A stretch of 36,769 bases of DNA from Nocardioidaceae bacterium (GTDB lineage Bacteria > Actinomycetota > Actinomycetes > Propionibacteriales > Nocardioidaceae): NCBI GenBank assembly GCA_025927955.1, contig JAICKK010000013.1, positions 1 to 36,769 on the forward strand, read 5' to 3'. Below, in pieces: positions 7,462 to 15,792 of the stretch. Both the position numbers and the translations under genes were made by a program. Within the stretch, counting starts at the first letter, position 1, and every line of letters begins with the position of its first letter. The notes under the pieces are model-generated. The model did no database searches, was not told the origin of the DNA, and worked only from the letters and a program-made list of their open reading frames with translations.

Positions 7462-9305
7462 GCTCCCAGATGCAGGAGCAGGCAGCAGAGCAGGAGTGGC
7501 GCGGGGTCGCGGCCGAGCGCAGCGAGGACGAGCTGACCGCGCACACCTCGACCATGCTGCAGGCGCGGTCCCGGCGCCTGCTGGGCGACCTGCTGCGCCC
7601 GCACCGGCGGCTGCTCCAGCTGCTGCTGGCGGTCGTGCTGGTGGAGAACGTCGCGCGACTGTCGATCCCGTACCTCGTCAAGGAGGGCATCGACCGCGGC
7701 ATCCCGCCGATCCGCGCGACCGGCGACGCGAGCACGCTCTACGTCGTCGTCGGCATCGTGTTCGGCGCCACGGTCGTGCAGGCGGTCTCCCGTCGCTGGT
7801 TCCTGGTGATGTCGGGCCGGATCGGCCAGGACATGCTCTTCGAGGTCCGCCGCCGGGTGTTCCGGCACTTCCAGCGGCTCAGCCCCTCGTTCCACGACGA
7901 GTACACCTCGGGGCGGGTGATCTCCCGCCAGACCTCCGACATGGACGCGATCTACGAGATGCTGGAGACCGGTTTCGACGGCCTGGTGACCGCCGTGCTC
8001 ACCCTGGTCGGGGTCGCGGTGCTGCTGCTCACCCTCGACGTCCGGCTGGCGCTCGTCGCGCTCGTGTGCGTCCCGTTCCTGCTGCTGCTGACGAACTGGT
8101 TCCGCAAGGAGTCGTCGAGGACCTACCGCTTGACCCGGGAGAGGGTCGCGCTGGTCATCGTGCACTTCGTCGAGTCCATGCTCGGCATCCGGGCGGTCCA
8201 GGCGTTCCGGCGCGAGCCGCGCAACGAGGAGATCTTCGCCCGGGTCAACGACGACTACCGCGTCGCGAACCTGCGGGCGTTCCGCCTCGTCGCCTGGTTC
8301 ATGCCCGGCATCAAGCTGATCGGCAACATCACCATCGCCGTCGTGCTGGTGTACGGCGCCTACCTCGCCTACCACGGGTCGGTGACCGTCGGCGTGCTCG
8401 CCGCGTTCCTCCTCTACCTGCGTCAGTTCTTCGAGCCGATGCAGGAGATCTCGCAGTTCTACAACACCTTCCAGTCCGCCAGCGCCGCGCTGGAGAAGCT
8501 GTCCGGCGTCCTGGAGGAGGAGCCCTCGGTGCCCGAGCCGGTCGAGGCGACGCCGCTGGCCCGGGTGCGCGGCGAGGTGCGCTTCGCGAACGTGAGGTTC
8601 TCCTACGGCGACGGCCCGGCGGTGCTCCCGGACCTCGACCTGCGGGTGCCGGCCGGGCAGACCGTGGCCCTGGTCGGGACCACCGGCGCGGGCAAGACCA
8701 CGATCGCCAAGCTGCTGTCGCGGTTCTACGACCCCACCGGCGGCCGGGTGAGCCTCGACGGCGTCGACCTGCGCGAGCTCGACGAGCAGACGCTGCGCCG
8801 CGCAGTCGTGATGGTGACCCAGGAGAGCTACCTCTTCGGCGGCACGGTCGCGGACAACATCCGCTTCGGGCGTCCGTCCGCCTCCCGTGAGGAGGTCGTC
8901 GGCGCCGCCCGGGCCATCGGGGCGCACGACTTCATCACCCGGCTCCCCGACGGCTACGACACCGACGTCGCCAACAAGGGTGGCCGGCTCTCGGCGGGTC
9001 AGCGGCAGCTCGTCGCGTTCGCCCGCGCGTTCCTGGCCGACCCCGACGTGCTCATCCTCGACGAGGCGACCAGCTCCCTCGACGTGCCGTCGGAGCGCCT
9101 GGTGCAGCGCGCCCTGCGGACCATCCTCGCCGAGCGCACCGCGGTGATCATCGCGCACCGGCTCTCCACCGTGGAGATCGCCGACCGCGTCCTGGTGCTC
9201 GAGCACGGTCGGATCGTGGAGGACGGCACGCCCGGCGACCTTGTCGAGAGCGGCGCGGGCCGGTTCTCCGACCTCCACGACGCCTGGCTGGAGTCGCTGG
9301 CCTAG
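7458..9305 (+). CDS. ABC exporter half-transporter, subunit with intact catalytic site
   Basis: This is the second half of the heterodimeric ABC exporter: 615 residues, a six-helix membrane domain (~45-340) and a C-terminal nucleotide-binding domain. It starts at GTG 7458, inside the stop of the previous gene; the track ORF from 5631 is only an extended open frame. Walker A is GTTGAGKTT, the Q-loop is VTQESYLF, Walker B is VLILDEATSSLD with the catalytic Glu, and the H-loop is IIAHRLST. The signature is LSAGQRQ instead of LSGGQ. In a head-to-tail dimer this altered signature faces the Asp-containing site of the partner, so together they form one competent and one degenerate site, as in TM287/288-type exporters. 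Confidence 0.88.
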   Translation: MSSQMQEQAAEQEWRGVAAERSEDELTAHTSTMLQARSRRLLGDLLRPHRRLLQLLLAVVLVENVARLSIPYLVKEGIDRGIPPIRATGDASTLYVVVGIVFGATVVQAVSRRWFLVMSGRIGQDMLFEVRRRVFRHFQRLSPSFHDEYTSGRVISRQTSDMDAIYEMLETGFDGLVTAVLTLVGVAVLLLTLDVRLALVALVCVPFLLLLTNWFRKESSRTYRLTRERVALVIVHFVESMLGIRAVQAFRREPRNEEIFARVNDDYRVANLRAFRLVAWFMPGIKLIGNITIAVVLVYGAYLAYHGSVTVGVLAAFLLYLRQFFEPMQEISQFYNTFQSASAALEKLSGVLEEEPSVPEPVEATPLARVRGEVRFANVRFSYGDGPAVLPDLDLRVPAGQTVALVGTTGAGKTTIAKLLSRFYDPTGGRVSLDGVDLRELDEQTLRRAVVMVTQESYLFGGTVADNIRFGRPSASREEVVGAARAIGAHDFITRLPDGYDTDVANKGGRLSAGQRQLVAFARAFLADPDVLILDEATSSLDVPSERLVQRALRTILAERTAVIIAHRLSTVEIADRVLVLEHGRIVEDGTPGDLVESGAGRFSDLHDAWLESLA

Positions 9306-9371
9306 GCGACGGCGCTGTCACGGCGCTGGGCCGGCCTCGGCCGGGGAGCCCGGCGGCACGGCTCGCCGCCG

Positions 9372-9827
9372 TCAGCCGCCGGCGCGGCGCTCGTCCCAGC
9401 GACGTACGAGCGTGTCCAGCTCGTCGATGACGAACAGCAGGAAGTCGCGCGACAGCGTGATGCGGTGCCTCGCGGGGGCCTCGGCCGGCAGCTCGGACAG
9501 GCCCCGGCCCAGGGCGGCGAGCATGGGCGCATAGAGCTGCCGGACACGGGTCATGGTGCCGTGCCAGGCGTCGTCGTCGACCACGTAGACGTCGCGCCGT
9601 GAGCCGCGCTCGCGCTCGCGGCGCACCATGCCCACGCCCACGAGGTACTTCACCGCGCCGGAGACGGAGGCGGGGCTCACCGCCAGGACGCCGGACAGCT
9701 CCGTCGAGGTCATCCGCCCGTCGTCGTCGACGAGCAGCGCGGAGAACACCAGGGACGCCACCCGTGGCATGCCGGCCTCGGTCAGTGCGCCGGCCATCTG
9801 CTCCACGAACCGCTCCGCCGCCGACAT
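9372..9827 (-). CDS. GbsR/MarR-family transcriptional regulator
   Basis: The product is a 151-residue winged-helix DNA-binding protein of the GbsR branch of the MarR superfamily. The N terminus AERFVEQMAGALTEAGMPRVASLVFSALLVDDDGRMTSTELSGVLAVSPASVSGAVKYLVGVGMV carries the helix-turn-helix with its recognition helix (SPASVSGAVKYL) followed by the wing (RRERERGSRRDVYVV). A C-terminal helical region probably dimerises. The track start is a TTG at 9842; ATG 9827 (MSAAERF) is preferred. It is transcribed away from the TnrB-like ABC exporter genes, with only 53 bases between the two starts, so it very likely represses that exporter and itself, with an effector (possibly the exported drug) relieving repression. 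That role is inferred from context. Confidence 0.85.
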   Translation of the reverse strand: MSAAERFVEQMAGALTEAGMPRVASLVFSALLVDDDGRMTSTELSGVLAVSPASVSGAVKYLVGVGMVRRERERGSRRDVYVVDDDAWHGTMTRVRQLYAPMLAALGRGLSELPAEAPARHRITLSRDFLLFVIDELDTLVRRWDERRAGG

Positions 9828-9880
9828 ACAGACATCATACAAACTTCACAAGATTCTGAAACTTGCAGTACCATGCGCCT
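9828..9880. promoter_or_regulatory. Divergent promoter/operator region between regulator and exporter
   Basis: This 53-base spacer is markedly AT-rich compared with its surroundings. Toward the exporter it has TTCACA (9845-9850), an 18-base spacer, TACCAT (9869-9874) and the ATG six bases later, so the transcript would be leaderless or nearly so. It contains direct repeats of CATAC (9825-9829, 9836-9840) and AAACTT (9841-9846, 9859-9864) that could be regulator contacts. No long perfect palindrome is present. Confidence 0.45.
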
Positions 9881-10795
9881 ATGAGCGAAGCGGTCGGTGA
9901 CCCGGTCATCGCGGTCCGTGGACTGGTGAAGCGCTACGGAGCGGCGCGGGCCCTCGACCGCCTCGACCTGAGCGTGGCGCGCGGCGAGGTCCACGGCTTC
10001 CTCGGCCCCAACGGTGCCGGCAAGTCCACCACGATCAGGGCACTGCTCGGCCTGGTCCGGGTCCAGGGTGGCAGCGCGACCGTCTTCGGGCTCGACCCGT
10101 GGCGGGACGCGGTGGCCATCCACCGCCGGCTCGCCTACGTCCCCGGCGACGTCGCGCTGTGGCCGAACCTCAGCGGAGGCGAGACGGTCGACATGCTGCT
10201 GCGCATGCGCGGGGCCGACCCGGCAGCGTCCCGGCGCCAGGAGATGCTGGACAGGTTCGCGCTCGACCCCACCAAGAAGGGCCGCGCCTACTCGAAGGGC
10301 AACCGGCAGAAGGTGGCCCTGGTGGCCGCCTTCGCCGCCCCGGCCGACCTGCTGGTGCTCGACGAGCCCACGTCGGGGCTCGACCCGCTCATGGAGCAGG
10401 TGTTCGCCGCCTGCGTGGCCGAGTGCACCGCGGCGGGGACCACCGTGCTGCTGTCGAGCCACCTGCTCAGCGAGGTCGAACGACTCGCGACCAGGCTGAC
10501 GATCATCCGGGAGGGCAGGGCGGTCGAGACAGGGACGCTCGAGGAGCTGCGGCACCTGAGGCGTACCCGCCTGCGGGCCGCCTTCGCGGGACCCGCGCCC
10601 GACCTCGCGGCGCTGCCCGGTGTCCACGACGTCGTCGTCGAGGGCGCCACCCTCGGCTGCACGGTCGAGCCGGAGGGCCTGCCGCTGGTGCTGGAGGCGC
10701 TCACGCGGGCCGGCGTCTCCTCGCTGACCAGCTCGCCGCCGACCCTGGAGGAGCTGTTCCTGGAGGCCTACCGACCCACCGTGGGGAGCGCGTGA
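9881..10795 (+). CDS. ABC-2 exporter ATP-binding protein (TnrB/DrrA-like)
   Basis: This is the ATPase subunit of an ABC-2 type drug or lipid exporter, 304 residues. The start at ATG 9881 (MSEAVGDPVIAVRGLVKRYG) is preferred over the track TTG 9863 because it sits six bases after a plausible -10. Walker A is GPNGAGKST, Walker B LLVLDEPTSGLDPLME, and the H-loop follows LLSSHLLSEVERL. The signature is an unusual YSKGNRQKVAL rather than LSGGQ, a variant common in this subfamily. The C-terminal ~80 residues form the regulatory extension typical of DrrA-like ATPases and end EELFLEAYRPTVGSA. The stop overlaps the start of the permease gene (TGATG), so the two are co-translated. Confidence 0.9.
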   Translation: MSEAVGDPVIAVRGLVKRYGAARALDRLDLSVARGEVHGFLGPNGAGKSTTIRALLGLVRVQGGSATVFGLDPWRDAVAIHRRLAYVPGDVALWPNLSGGETVDMLLRMRGADPAASRRQEMLDRFALDPTKKGRAYSKGNRQKVALVAAFAAPADLLVLDEPTSGLDPLMEQVFAACVAECTAAGTTVLLSSHLLSEVERLATRLTIIREGRAVETGTLEELRHLRRTRLRAAFAGPAPDLAALPGVHDVVVEGATLGCTVEPEGLPLVLEALTRAGVSSLTSSPPTLEELFLEAYRPTVGSA

Positions 10796-12399
10796 TGGCT
10801 GGGGGCGGCGGGTCGGGCATCGTCCTGCTGGTGCGCCACCACCTGCGCCGCGACCGCGTCCTGGCGTCGGTCTGGCTGCTGTTCCTGGTCGGCGTCTGCT
10901 ACGCCTCCGCCGCCGCCACCCCGGCGCTCTACACCAGCGAGGCCGACCGGGTCCGGGCGGCCGAGGCGATCAACGCCAGCCCCGGTGTGGTGGCGCTCTA
11001 CGGGCCGATCCCCGACGTGCACAGCCTCGGGCAGCTGGCGATGACGAAGATGACCGTGGTCTACGCGGTCCTCGTCGCGGTGATGTTCCTCGTCGTCGTG
11101 CGCCGCCACACCCGGACCGACGAGGAGACCGGTCGCGCCGAGCTGCTGGCGGGCACCGCGCTCACCCGGCAGGCGCCGCTGGCCGCAGCGCTCGCCGAGG
11201 CGGTCCCGCTCGCCGTCGTGCTGGGCCTCCTGGCCGCGCTGGTGAACATCGCGGCCGGCCTCCCGGTGGTGGGCTCGCTCGCCTTCGGGGCGAGCTGGAC
11301 GGCGGTGGCGCTGGTGGCCACGGGCATCGCCCTCGTGGCCTGCCAGGTGTCGGCCAGCTCCCGGACCTGCGCCGCGGTCGCCGGCACCGCCTTCGGGGTG
11401 CTGTACCTGCTCCGTGCGGTCGGGGACACCTCCGTGGGCTGGGTCGGCTGGCTGTCGCCGTTCGGCTGGTCGACCCAGCTGCACGCCTACTCCCACGAGC
11501 GCTGGTGGGTGCTCGCGCTGCCGGTGGCAGCCTGCGTCGCCCTGGTCGCCGCGGCACGGTGGCTGAGCAGCCGTCGCGACCTGGGGGCCGGGCTGGTCGA
11601 CGCGCGTCCGGGGCCCGAGCACGGGTCGCCGCGGCTGGCCGACGCGATGGCCCTGACCTGGCGGGTGCACGGTGGCGCCCTCGTCCTCTGGACCTGTGCG
11701 CTGGCGGTGATGGGACTGGTCATGGGGGCGATCGCTCCCGGCATCGGGTCGCTGCTCGACTCCCCGGCAGCCCGGCAGGCGATGCAGCGTCTCGGTGGGG
11801 TGGGCACGGTGCAGGAGACCATGCTGGGCGCGATGGTCTCCGTCGCGGGGGTCGTCGTCACCTGCTTCGCGCTCGGCGTCGTCGCGCACGGCGCCACCGA
11901 GGAGCGTGACGGGCGCGTGGAGCAGGTCCTGGCGACCGCGACCTCGCGCGGCGCGACGCTGGCGGCCACCGTCGTCGTCGCGACCGCGGGCGTCCTGTGG
12001 CTGCTGCTGGTCGTGGGCATCGCGCTCACCGTCGGGTACGGCGGGGCCGGCGGCGGGCTCACCGGCACGGGGCTCACCGGCCCCGGGCGGCTGGTGGCGG
12101 CCGCGCTGGTCCAGGCGCCGGCCGTCTGGACGGTGACGGCCCTGGCCGTGCTGCTGCTGGCGCTGCGCAGCGGCTGGGCGGTCCTCGGTTGGGCGCTGCT
12201 GGGCCTGTTCGTGGCCCTCGACCAGGTCGGCGAGCTGCTGCGGCTGCCCGGCTGGACCAGCGACCTCTCGCCGTACGCCCACACCCCGCGGATGCCGGTC
12301 GAGGCCTTCGCCGCCGCACCGCTGCTGCTGCTGACTCTCGCGGCGGCCGTGGTCCTGGCGCTCGCGGGGCGACGCTTCGCGGTGCGCGACATCGGCTGA
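10795..12399 (+). CDS. ABC-2 exporter permease, TnrB3-like (polyketide-antibiotic exporter family)
   Basis: The product is a 534-residue integral membrane protein with about twelve hydrophobic segments, as in the duplicated permeases of the COG3559 family (putative exporters of polyketide antibiotics, such as the tetronasin-resistance protein TnrB3). Two internal halves are visible: each has an amphipathic cytoplasmic stretch after early helices, RRHTRTDEETGRAELLAGTALTR in the first and HGATEERDGRVEQVLATATSRG in the second, consistent with ancient duplication. ATG 10795 overlaps the ATPase stop; an in-frame GTG at 10792 is an alternative. The large track ORF from 10099 is an antecedent open frame. 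With the upstream ATPase it should form a complete exporter, probably controlled by the divergent GbsR-type regulator. Substrate not determinable. Confidence 0.88.
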   Translation: MAGGGGSGIVLLVRHHLRRDRVLASVWLLFLVGVCYASAAATPALYTSEADRVRAAEAINASPGVVALYGPIPDVHSLGQLAMTKMTVVYAVLVAVMFLVVVRRHTRTDEETGRAELLAGTALTRQAPLAAALAEAVPLAVVLGLLAALVNIAAGLPVVGSLAFGASWTAVALVATGIALVACQVSASSRTCAAVAGTAFGVLYLLRAVGDTSVGWVGWLSPFGWSTQLHAYSHERWWVLALPVAACVALVAAARWLSSRRDLGAGLVDARPGPEHGSPRLADAMALTWRVHGGALVLWTCALAVMGLVMGAIAPGIGSLLDSPAARQAMQRLGGVGTVQETMLGAMVSVAGVVVTCFALGVVAHGATEERDGRVEQVLATATSRGATLAATVVVATAGVLWLLLVVGIALTVGYGGAGGGLTGTGLTGPGRLVAAALVQAPAVWTVTALAVLLLALRSGWAVLGWALLGLFVALDQVGELLRLPGWTSDLSPYAHTPRMPVEAFAAAPLLLLTLAAAVVLALAGRRFAVRDIG

Positions 12400-12420
12400 G
12401 CCGGCGCGACCCTCCTCAGC

Positions 12421-13677
12421 TCAGCGGGCCAGGGCGCCCGCCCTCGGCGCCGGCGCGGTGCCGAGCTGCCGGAACCTGGGGCGGACCGCGGGCAGCAGGG
12501 TGGCCAGCAGGTACGCGCCGCCGACGAGCAGCAGCGCCGGCGCGAGCCCCGCGGCCCCCACCAGGACGCCGCCGACCAGGCCGCCGAAGGGGATGCCCAC
12601 CCAGCACAGCGCGGTGTTGAGGGAGCTGACCCGCCCCACGAGCGGCGCGGGGATCCGCTCGAAGATCACCGCTGCGAGGATCGGGTTGATGAGCCCCGCC
12701 GCGAAGCCGCCCACCACCGCGACGCCCAGCACCGCCCACAACGGGCTGTGCACGGCGAGGACCACGAACCTCGGAGCCCCGCAGACCAGGAACGCCAGCA
12801 GGTATGTCGCGAACCGGGGCAGCCGGGCGGCGAACGACGCGGCCAGCACGCTGCCGAGCACGGCGGCGCCGGCGAACGTGGCGAAGAGCAGGCCGACGGC
12901 ACCCGCTCCTCCACCGCTCTGCCTGGCCCACACCGGGACCAGCACGGCCGCGTAGGCCTGGTCCAGCAGGTTCGTGACCGCGACCATGGTGACGATCGCG
13001 ACCAGGACCCGGTCGCGGCGCAGGAAGTCCCAGCCCTCGCGCAGCCGTCGGAGGTAGCCGGTGCCCTCCGGGGCGAGGTCGGCGGGGACGGTGGGGCGCT
13101 CGTGCCGGAGCCCGCTCGTGGTGGTGGCGAGCACGAGTGCCGACACGCCGAAGCTGGCGGCGTCGACGACCAGCGCGGGGCCCGGGCCGACGACGGCGAC
13201 CAGCCCACCGCCGACGGCGGCCCCCACGGTGCTGGCCAGCCTCTCCACCGCGCCGCCGAGGCCGGTCGCCCGCTCCATCGGCACCTGCGCGTGCTCGACC
13301 AGCGCGGGCACCATCGCCTGCTTGGCGCCGTCGCCCGGGCCGCGGACGAGGCCGGCCAGGGCCACGAGCACCAGCAGCAGCGGCAGCGGCAGGCGCCCGG
13401 CCAGGTGCAGCAGCGGCACGGCCGCCACCACGACGACGCTCGTGGCGTCCGCCAGAACGCTCACGGTCCGGGCACCGACGCGGTCCAGAACCGGGCCGGC
13501 GGCGGCCTTCGCGACGACGTACGGCGTCATCTCGGCGAAGGCGGCCAGCCCGGTCCAGGTGGCACTGCCCGTGCTGGTCAGCACCAGCCACGGGACCGCC
13601 ACCATCGAGACGCGCGTGCCGGTCAGGCACACCGCCTCGCTGACCAGCCAGCCGGCCAGCGGCGTGCGCCGGCTCAC
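12421..13677 (-). CDS. Major facilitator superfamily exporter
   Basis: This is a 418-residue, 12-helix MFS transporter of the MFS_3/EntS-like group that exports small molecules by proton antiport. The N terminus MSRRTPLAGWLVSEAVCLTGTRVSMVAVPWLVLTSTGSATWTGLAAFAEMTPYVVAKAAAGPVLDRVGAR contains helix 1, helix 2 and the conserved GPVLDRVGAR loop (motif A equivalent). It begins at GTG 13677, which overlaps the TGA of the ArsR-type regulator by four bases, so regulator and transporter form one translationally coupled unit read from the regulator promoter. It converges with the TnrB-like permease, the two stops lying only about 20 bases apart. The substrate is unknown, probably a drug or metabolite. 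Confidence 0.9.
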   Translation of the reverse strand: MSRRTPLAGWLVSEAVCLTGTRVSMVAVPWLVLTSTGSATWTGLAAFAEMTPYVVAKAAAGPVLDRVGARTVSVLADATSVVVVAAVPLLHLAGRLPLPLLLVLVALAGLVRGPGDGAKQAMVPALVEHAQVPMERATGLGGAVERLASTVGAAVGGGLVAVVGPGPALVVDAASFGVSALVLATTTSGLRHERPTVPADLAPEGTGYLRRLREGWDFLRRDRVLVAIVTMVAVTNLLDQAYAAVLVPVWARQSGGGAGAVGLLFATFAGAAVLGSVLAASFAARLPRFATYLLAFLVCGAPRFVVLAVHSPLWAVLGVAVVGGFAAGLINPILAAVIFERIPAPLVGRVSSLNTALCWVGIPFGGLVGGVLVGAAGLAPALLLVGGAYLLATLLPAVRPRFRQLGTAPAPRAGALAR

Positions 13678-14234
13678 CGCACTCCCGGCCGGGGGAAGGC
13701 GTGCACCTGGACGAGGAACTCGCTGGCCCCGGCATCCGCCTCGTCCTCGGTCCAGCCCTCGACCACGGCCGCCAGGGCCGCGGTGAGCTCCCGGGCGCGG
13801 GCGGGTGTCAGCCGCAGCGCCCAGTCGCTGAGGGTGGAGGCGGCCCGCCAGTCGGGGGAGAGCAGCGCGCGCTGCTCGGTCGCCTGCTGCAGCGCCTCGG
13901 TGTGGACGACCGCGACGGCCTGCCCGAAGGCGTCGGCGGCCTCACGGCCGGCAGCGCTGTCGTCGAGGTCGTCGCCGGTGCGGGTGGCCTGGTGCGCTGC
14001 CCGCCACCACCGCTCACGGCCGTTGCCCCGCGTCCGGTCGTCGACCACGAAGCCGTGCTGGTGCAGCTGGCGCAGGTGGTAGCTGGTGGTCCCGGAGCTC
14101 TCGCCGAGGAGGGCCGCCAGCCCGCTGGCCGTGGCCGGCCCCTCCATCCGGAGAACGCCCAGGATGCGCAGCCGCATCGGGTGCGACAGCGCGCGCAGCG
14201 CCTCGGGCGCGGGGGTGATGCTCGAGAGCTCCAT
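13674..14234 (-). CDS. ArsR-type winged-helix transcriptional regulator
   Basis: The 186-residue product has an ArsR/HTH_20-like winged helix in its first ~85 residues: LRALSHPMRLRILGVLRMEGPATASGLAALLGESSGTTSYHLRQLHQHGFVVDD, then the wing RTRGNGRERWWRAA. The remaining ~100 residues form a helical effector or dimerisation region. There is no cysteine metal-binding motif, so it is not a classical metal sensor; proteins of this shape usually respond to small molecules. It is preceded by a palindromic operator overlapping its promoter and is coupled by GTGA to the MFS exporter gene, so it most likely represses both genes. ATG 14234 is seven bases after a TATCCT -10 element, suggesting a leaderless mRNA. 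Confidence 0.88.
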   Translation of the reverse strand: MELSSITPAPEALRALSHPMRLRILGVLRMEGPATASGLAALLGESSGTTSYHLRQLHQHGFVVDDRTRGNGRERWWRAAHQATRTGDDLDDSAAGREAADAFGQAVAVVHTEALQQATEQRALLSPDWRAASTLSDWALRLTPARARELTAALAAVVEGWTEDEADAGASEFLVQVHAFPRPGVR

Positions 14235-14241
14235 GCCCCAG

Positions 14242-14285
14242 AGGATAGAACGCCGACAGATCTTTGCAAAGACTTCTTTGCAGAA
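14242..14285 (-). promoter_or_regulatory. Promoter with palindromic operator for the ArsR-type regulator/MFS operon
   Basis: On the minus strand TATCCT (14242-14247) lies seven bases before the regulator ATG. Upstream is the perfect 12-bp palindrome TCTTTGCAAAGA (14261-14272), which overlaps the expected -35 position (TTGCAA). Next to it is a second, imperfect copy, TTCTTTGCAGAA (14274-14285). Two adjacent dyads over a -35 are the expected layout for an autoregulating ArsR-type repressor. Confidence 0.6.
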
Positions 14286-14289
14286 CGGT

Positions 14290-14751
14290 CTAGGGCGCCG
14301 AGGTGCGGTCCGCCTCGGCGGCCTCCTTGAGCCGGGCCAGCGTCGCGGTGATGCCGAGCCGGTTGCGGCGCGGGAAGCCGGCCAGCCGGAGCAGCGCCGC
14401 CCAGACCGGGCCGTAGCGGGTGAAGTCGAAGGTCTCGGTGACCCGAGTGCCGCCCTCCGCGGTGGGCTCGAGCCGGTAGCGCCAGCGATGCGCGCCGAAG
14501 TGCCGCCAGGCGATCAGCCGGTCCTGCTCGAGCTCGACGACGCGGTTGTCGATCCGGTACCGCACGCCGAAGAGCCGCATCGACACCCCGAACGTGTCCC
14601 CCCTCGCCAGCCGCTCGGGTCCGGTGATGACGCCGCGCACGGAGCCCGACCCGTCGATGCGGGGATGCTGGCGCGGGTCGGCGACGATCGCGAACACCAC
14701 CTCCGGCGGCGCGTCGATGGTGGTGCTGCCGCTGACGAGACGTTGGCCCAT
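14290..14751 (-). CDS. SRPBCC-family (polyketide cyclase/dehydrase-like) protein
   Basis: The 153-residue product has the START/SRPBCC helix-grip fold that binds hydrophobic ligands. It begins SGSTTIDAPPEVVFAIVADPRQHPRIDGSGSVRG, the usual first strand and N-terminal helices. Alternating strands follow (RYRIDNRVVELEQDRLIAWRH, HRWRYRLEPTAEGGTRVTETFDF), and a C-terminal amphipathic helix closes the pocket. No catalytic residue can be assigned, and most family members of this type are uncharacterised. It lies between the DMT transporter and the ArsR-type regulator on the same strand. The operator of the latter begins just after this gene's stop, so the two are probably separate units. Confidence 0.85.
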   Translation of the reverse strand: MGQRLVSGSTTIDAPPEVVFAIVADPRQHPRIDGSGSVRGVITGPERLARGDTFGVSMRLFGVRYRIDNRVVELEQDRLIAWRHFGAHRWRYRLEPTAEGGTRVTETFDFTRYGPVWAALLRLAGFPRRNRLGITATLARLKEAAEADRTSAP

Positions 14752-14757
14752 CCGCGC

Positions 14758-14763
14758 ACGGTA
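14758..14763 (-). promoter_or_regulatory. Putative -10 (TACCGT), leaderless start of the SRPBCC gene
   Basis: TACCGT is followed by six bases and then the ATG at 14751, which implies transcription starting at or next to the start codon. No matching -35 is evident. Confidence 0.35.
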
Positions 14764-14769
14764 GCCAGG

Positions 14770-15765
14770 TCAGGTCCGCGCCTCGCGCAGCGGCCCCGGC
14801 TCCCCGGTGGCCGCGACCTCCGGAGGCTTCGTACGGCGGGGGCGCTCGGCGCCGATGACGACCGCGACCGCGGCGACCACGATGCCGCCGCCGAGCAGCA
14901 CCGGAACCGTCACCGGCTCCCCGAGCACCAGCCAGCCGAGGAACACCGCGACGACCGGGTTGACGTAGGCGTAGGTGGCCACGAACGAGATCGGCGCGTT
15001 GGCCACCAGCCACACGAAGGAGGTGAAGGCGACGACCGAGCCGAAGACGACCAGGTAGCCCAGCGCCGACCAGGTCCGCAGGCTGTACGTCGACGCGGTG
15101 AACGCCTCGCCGGAGAGCCGCCCGACGAGGAGGAGGTACACGCCACCGAAGGCCATCTCGTACACGGTGGTGACGAACACGTCGCGCGGCAGCCACAGTC
15201 GCGGCTGCAGGTAGGAGCCGAGGGCCCAGCAGGTCGAGGCGAACATCACCAGGAGCGCCGCACCGACCGGGAACCCGCCGCTCACGCTGCCGTCGAGCAC
15301 GAGCACCGCCAGGCCGACGAAGCCGATGAGCACGCCGAGCAGCGTCAGGGCACGGGGCCGGTCGCCCTCGACGGTGCGGAACACCACGATGATCAGCGGC
15401 GCGACCGCGATCAGCAGCGCGGTGACGCCGGAGGGCGCCCCGAGGTTCTCCCCGACCGAGACCATGCCGTTGCCCATCATCGGCAGCATCAGCCCGAGGA
15501 AGGCCGTGCCGAGGGCCTGCCGGCGGGTCAGCGAGAGACGCCGTACGCCTCCCCGGGTGGAGAGCAGGCCGCCGAGCAGCACGGCGGCGGCCAGGTAGCG
15601 CACCCCCATGGACGTCAGCGGCGGGGCCTGCTCGACCACGATCCGGATGCCGAGGTAGGTCGAGCCCCACACGACGTACACGATGCCCAGGGCGGCCAGC
15701 ACGAGACCGAAGGCGGGCGCCGCCGTCGTGGCCGGCGCCGGCCGGCGGGGTCGAGCCTGCGTCAT
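14770..15765 (-). CDS. EamA/DMT-family transporter
   Basis: This is a ten-helix drug/metabolite transporter of 331 residues with the two EamA repeats. The first begins ALGIVYVVWGSTYLGIRIVVEQAPPLTSMGVRYLAAAVLLGGLL; the second contains WSALGYLVVFGSVVAFTSFVWLVANAPISFVATYAYVNPVVAVFLGWLVLGEPVTVPVLLGGGIVVAAV, the hallmark C-terminal EamA segment. Such proteins export amino acids, nucleosides or other metabolites; the substrate here is unknown. The track start is TTG 15792; ATG 15765 (MTQARPRR) has AAGAAGGGA six bases upstream and is preferred. A likely -10, TACCCT, is at 15792-15797. The gene is divergent from the oxoacid dehydrogenase operon. Confidence 0.9.
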   Translation of the reverse strand: MTQARPRRPAPATTAAPAFGLVLAALGIVYVVWGSTYLGIRIVVEQAPPLTSMGVRYLAAAVLLGGLLSTRGGVRRLSLTRRQALGTAFLGLMLPMMGNGMVSVGENLGAPSGVTALLIAVAPLIIVVFRTVEGDRPRALTLLGVLIGFVGLAVLVLDGSVSGGFPVGAALLVMFASTCWALGSYLQPRLWLPRDVFVTTVYEMAFGGVYLLLVGRLSGEAFTASTYSLRTWSALGYLVVFGSVVAFTSFVWLVANAPISFVATYAYVNPVVAVFLGWLVLGEPVTVPVLLGGGIVVAAVAVVIGAERPRRTKPPEVAATGEPGPLREART

Positions 15766-15792
15766 GAGTGTCCCTTCTTTCGCACATGACAA

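Noticed and set aside
9306-9371. Possible rho-independent terminator between the convergent ABC exporter and GbsR-type genes
   Set aside because: GC-rich complementary stretches exist, but there is no T-run on either strand and no stem clearly better than background for this composition.
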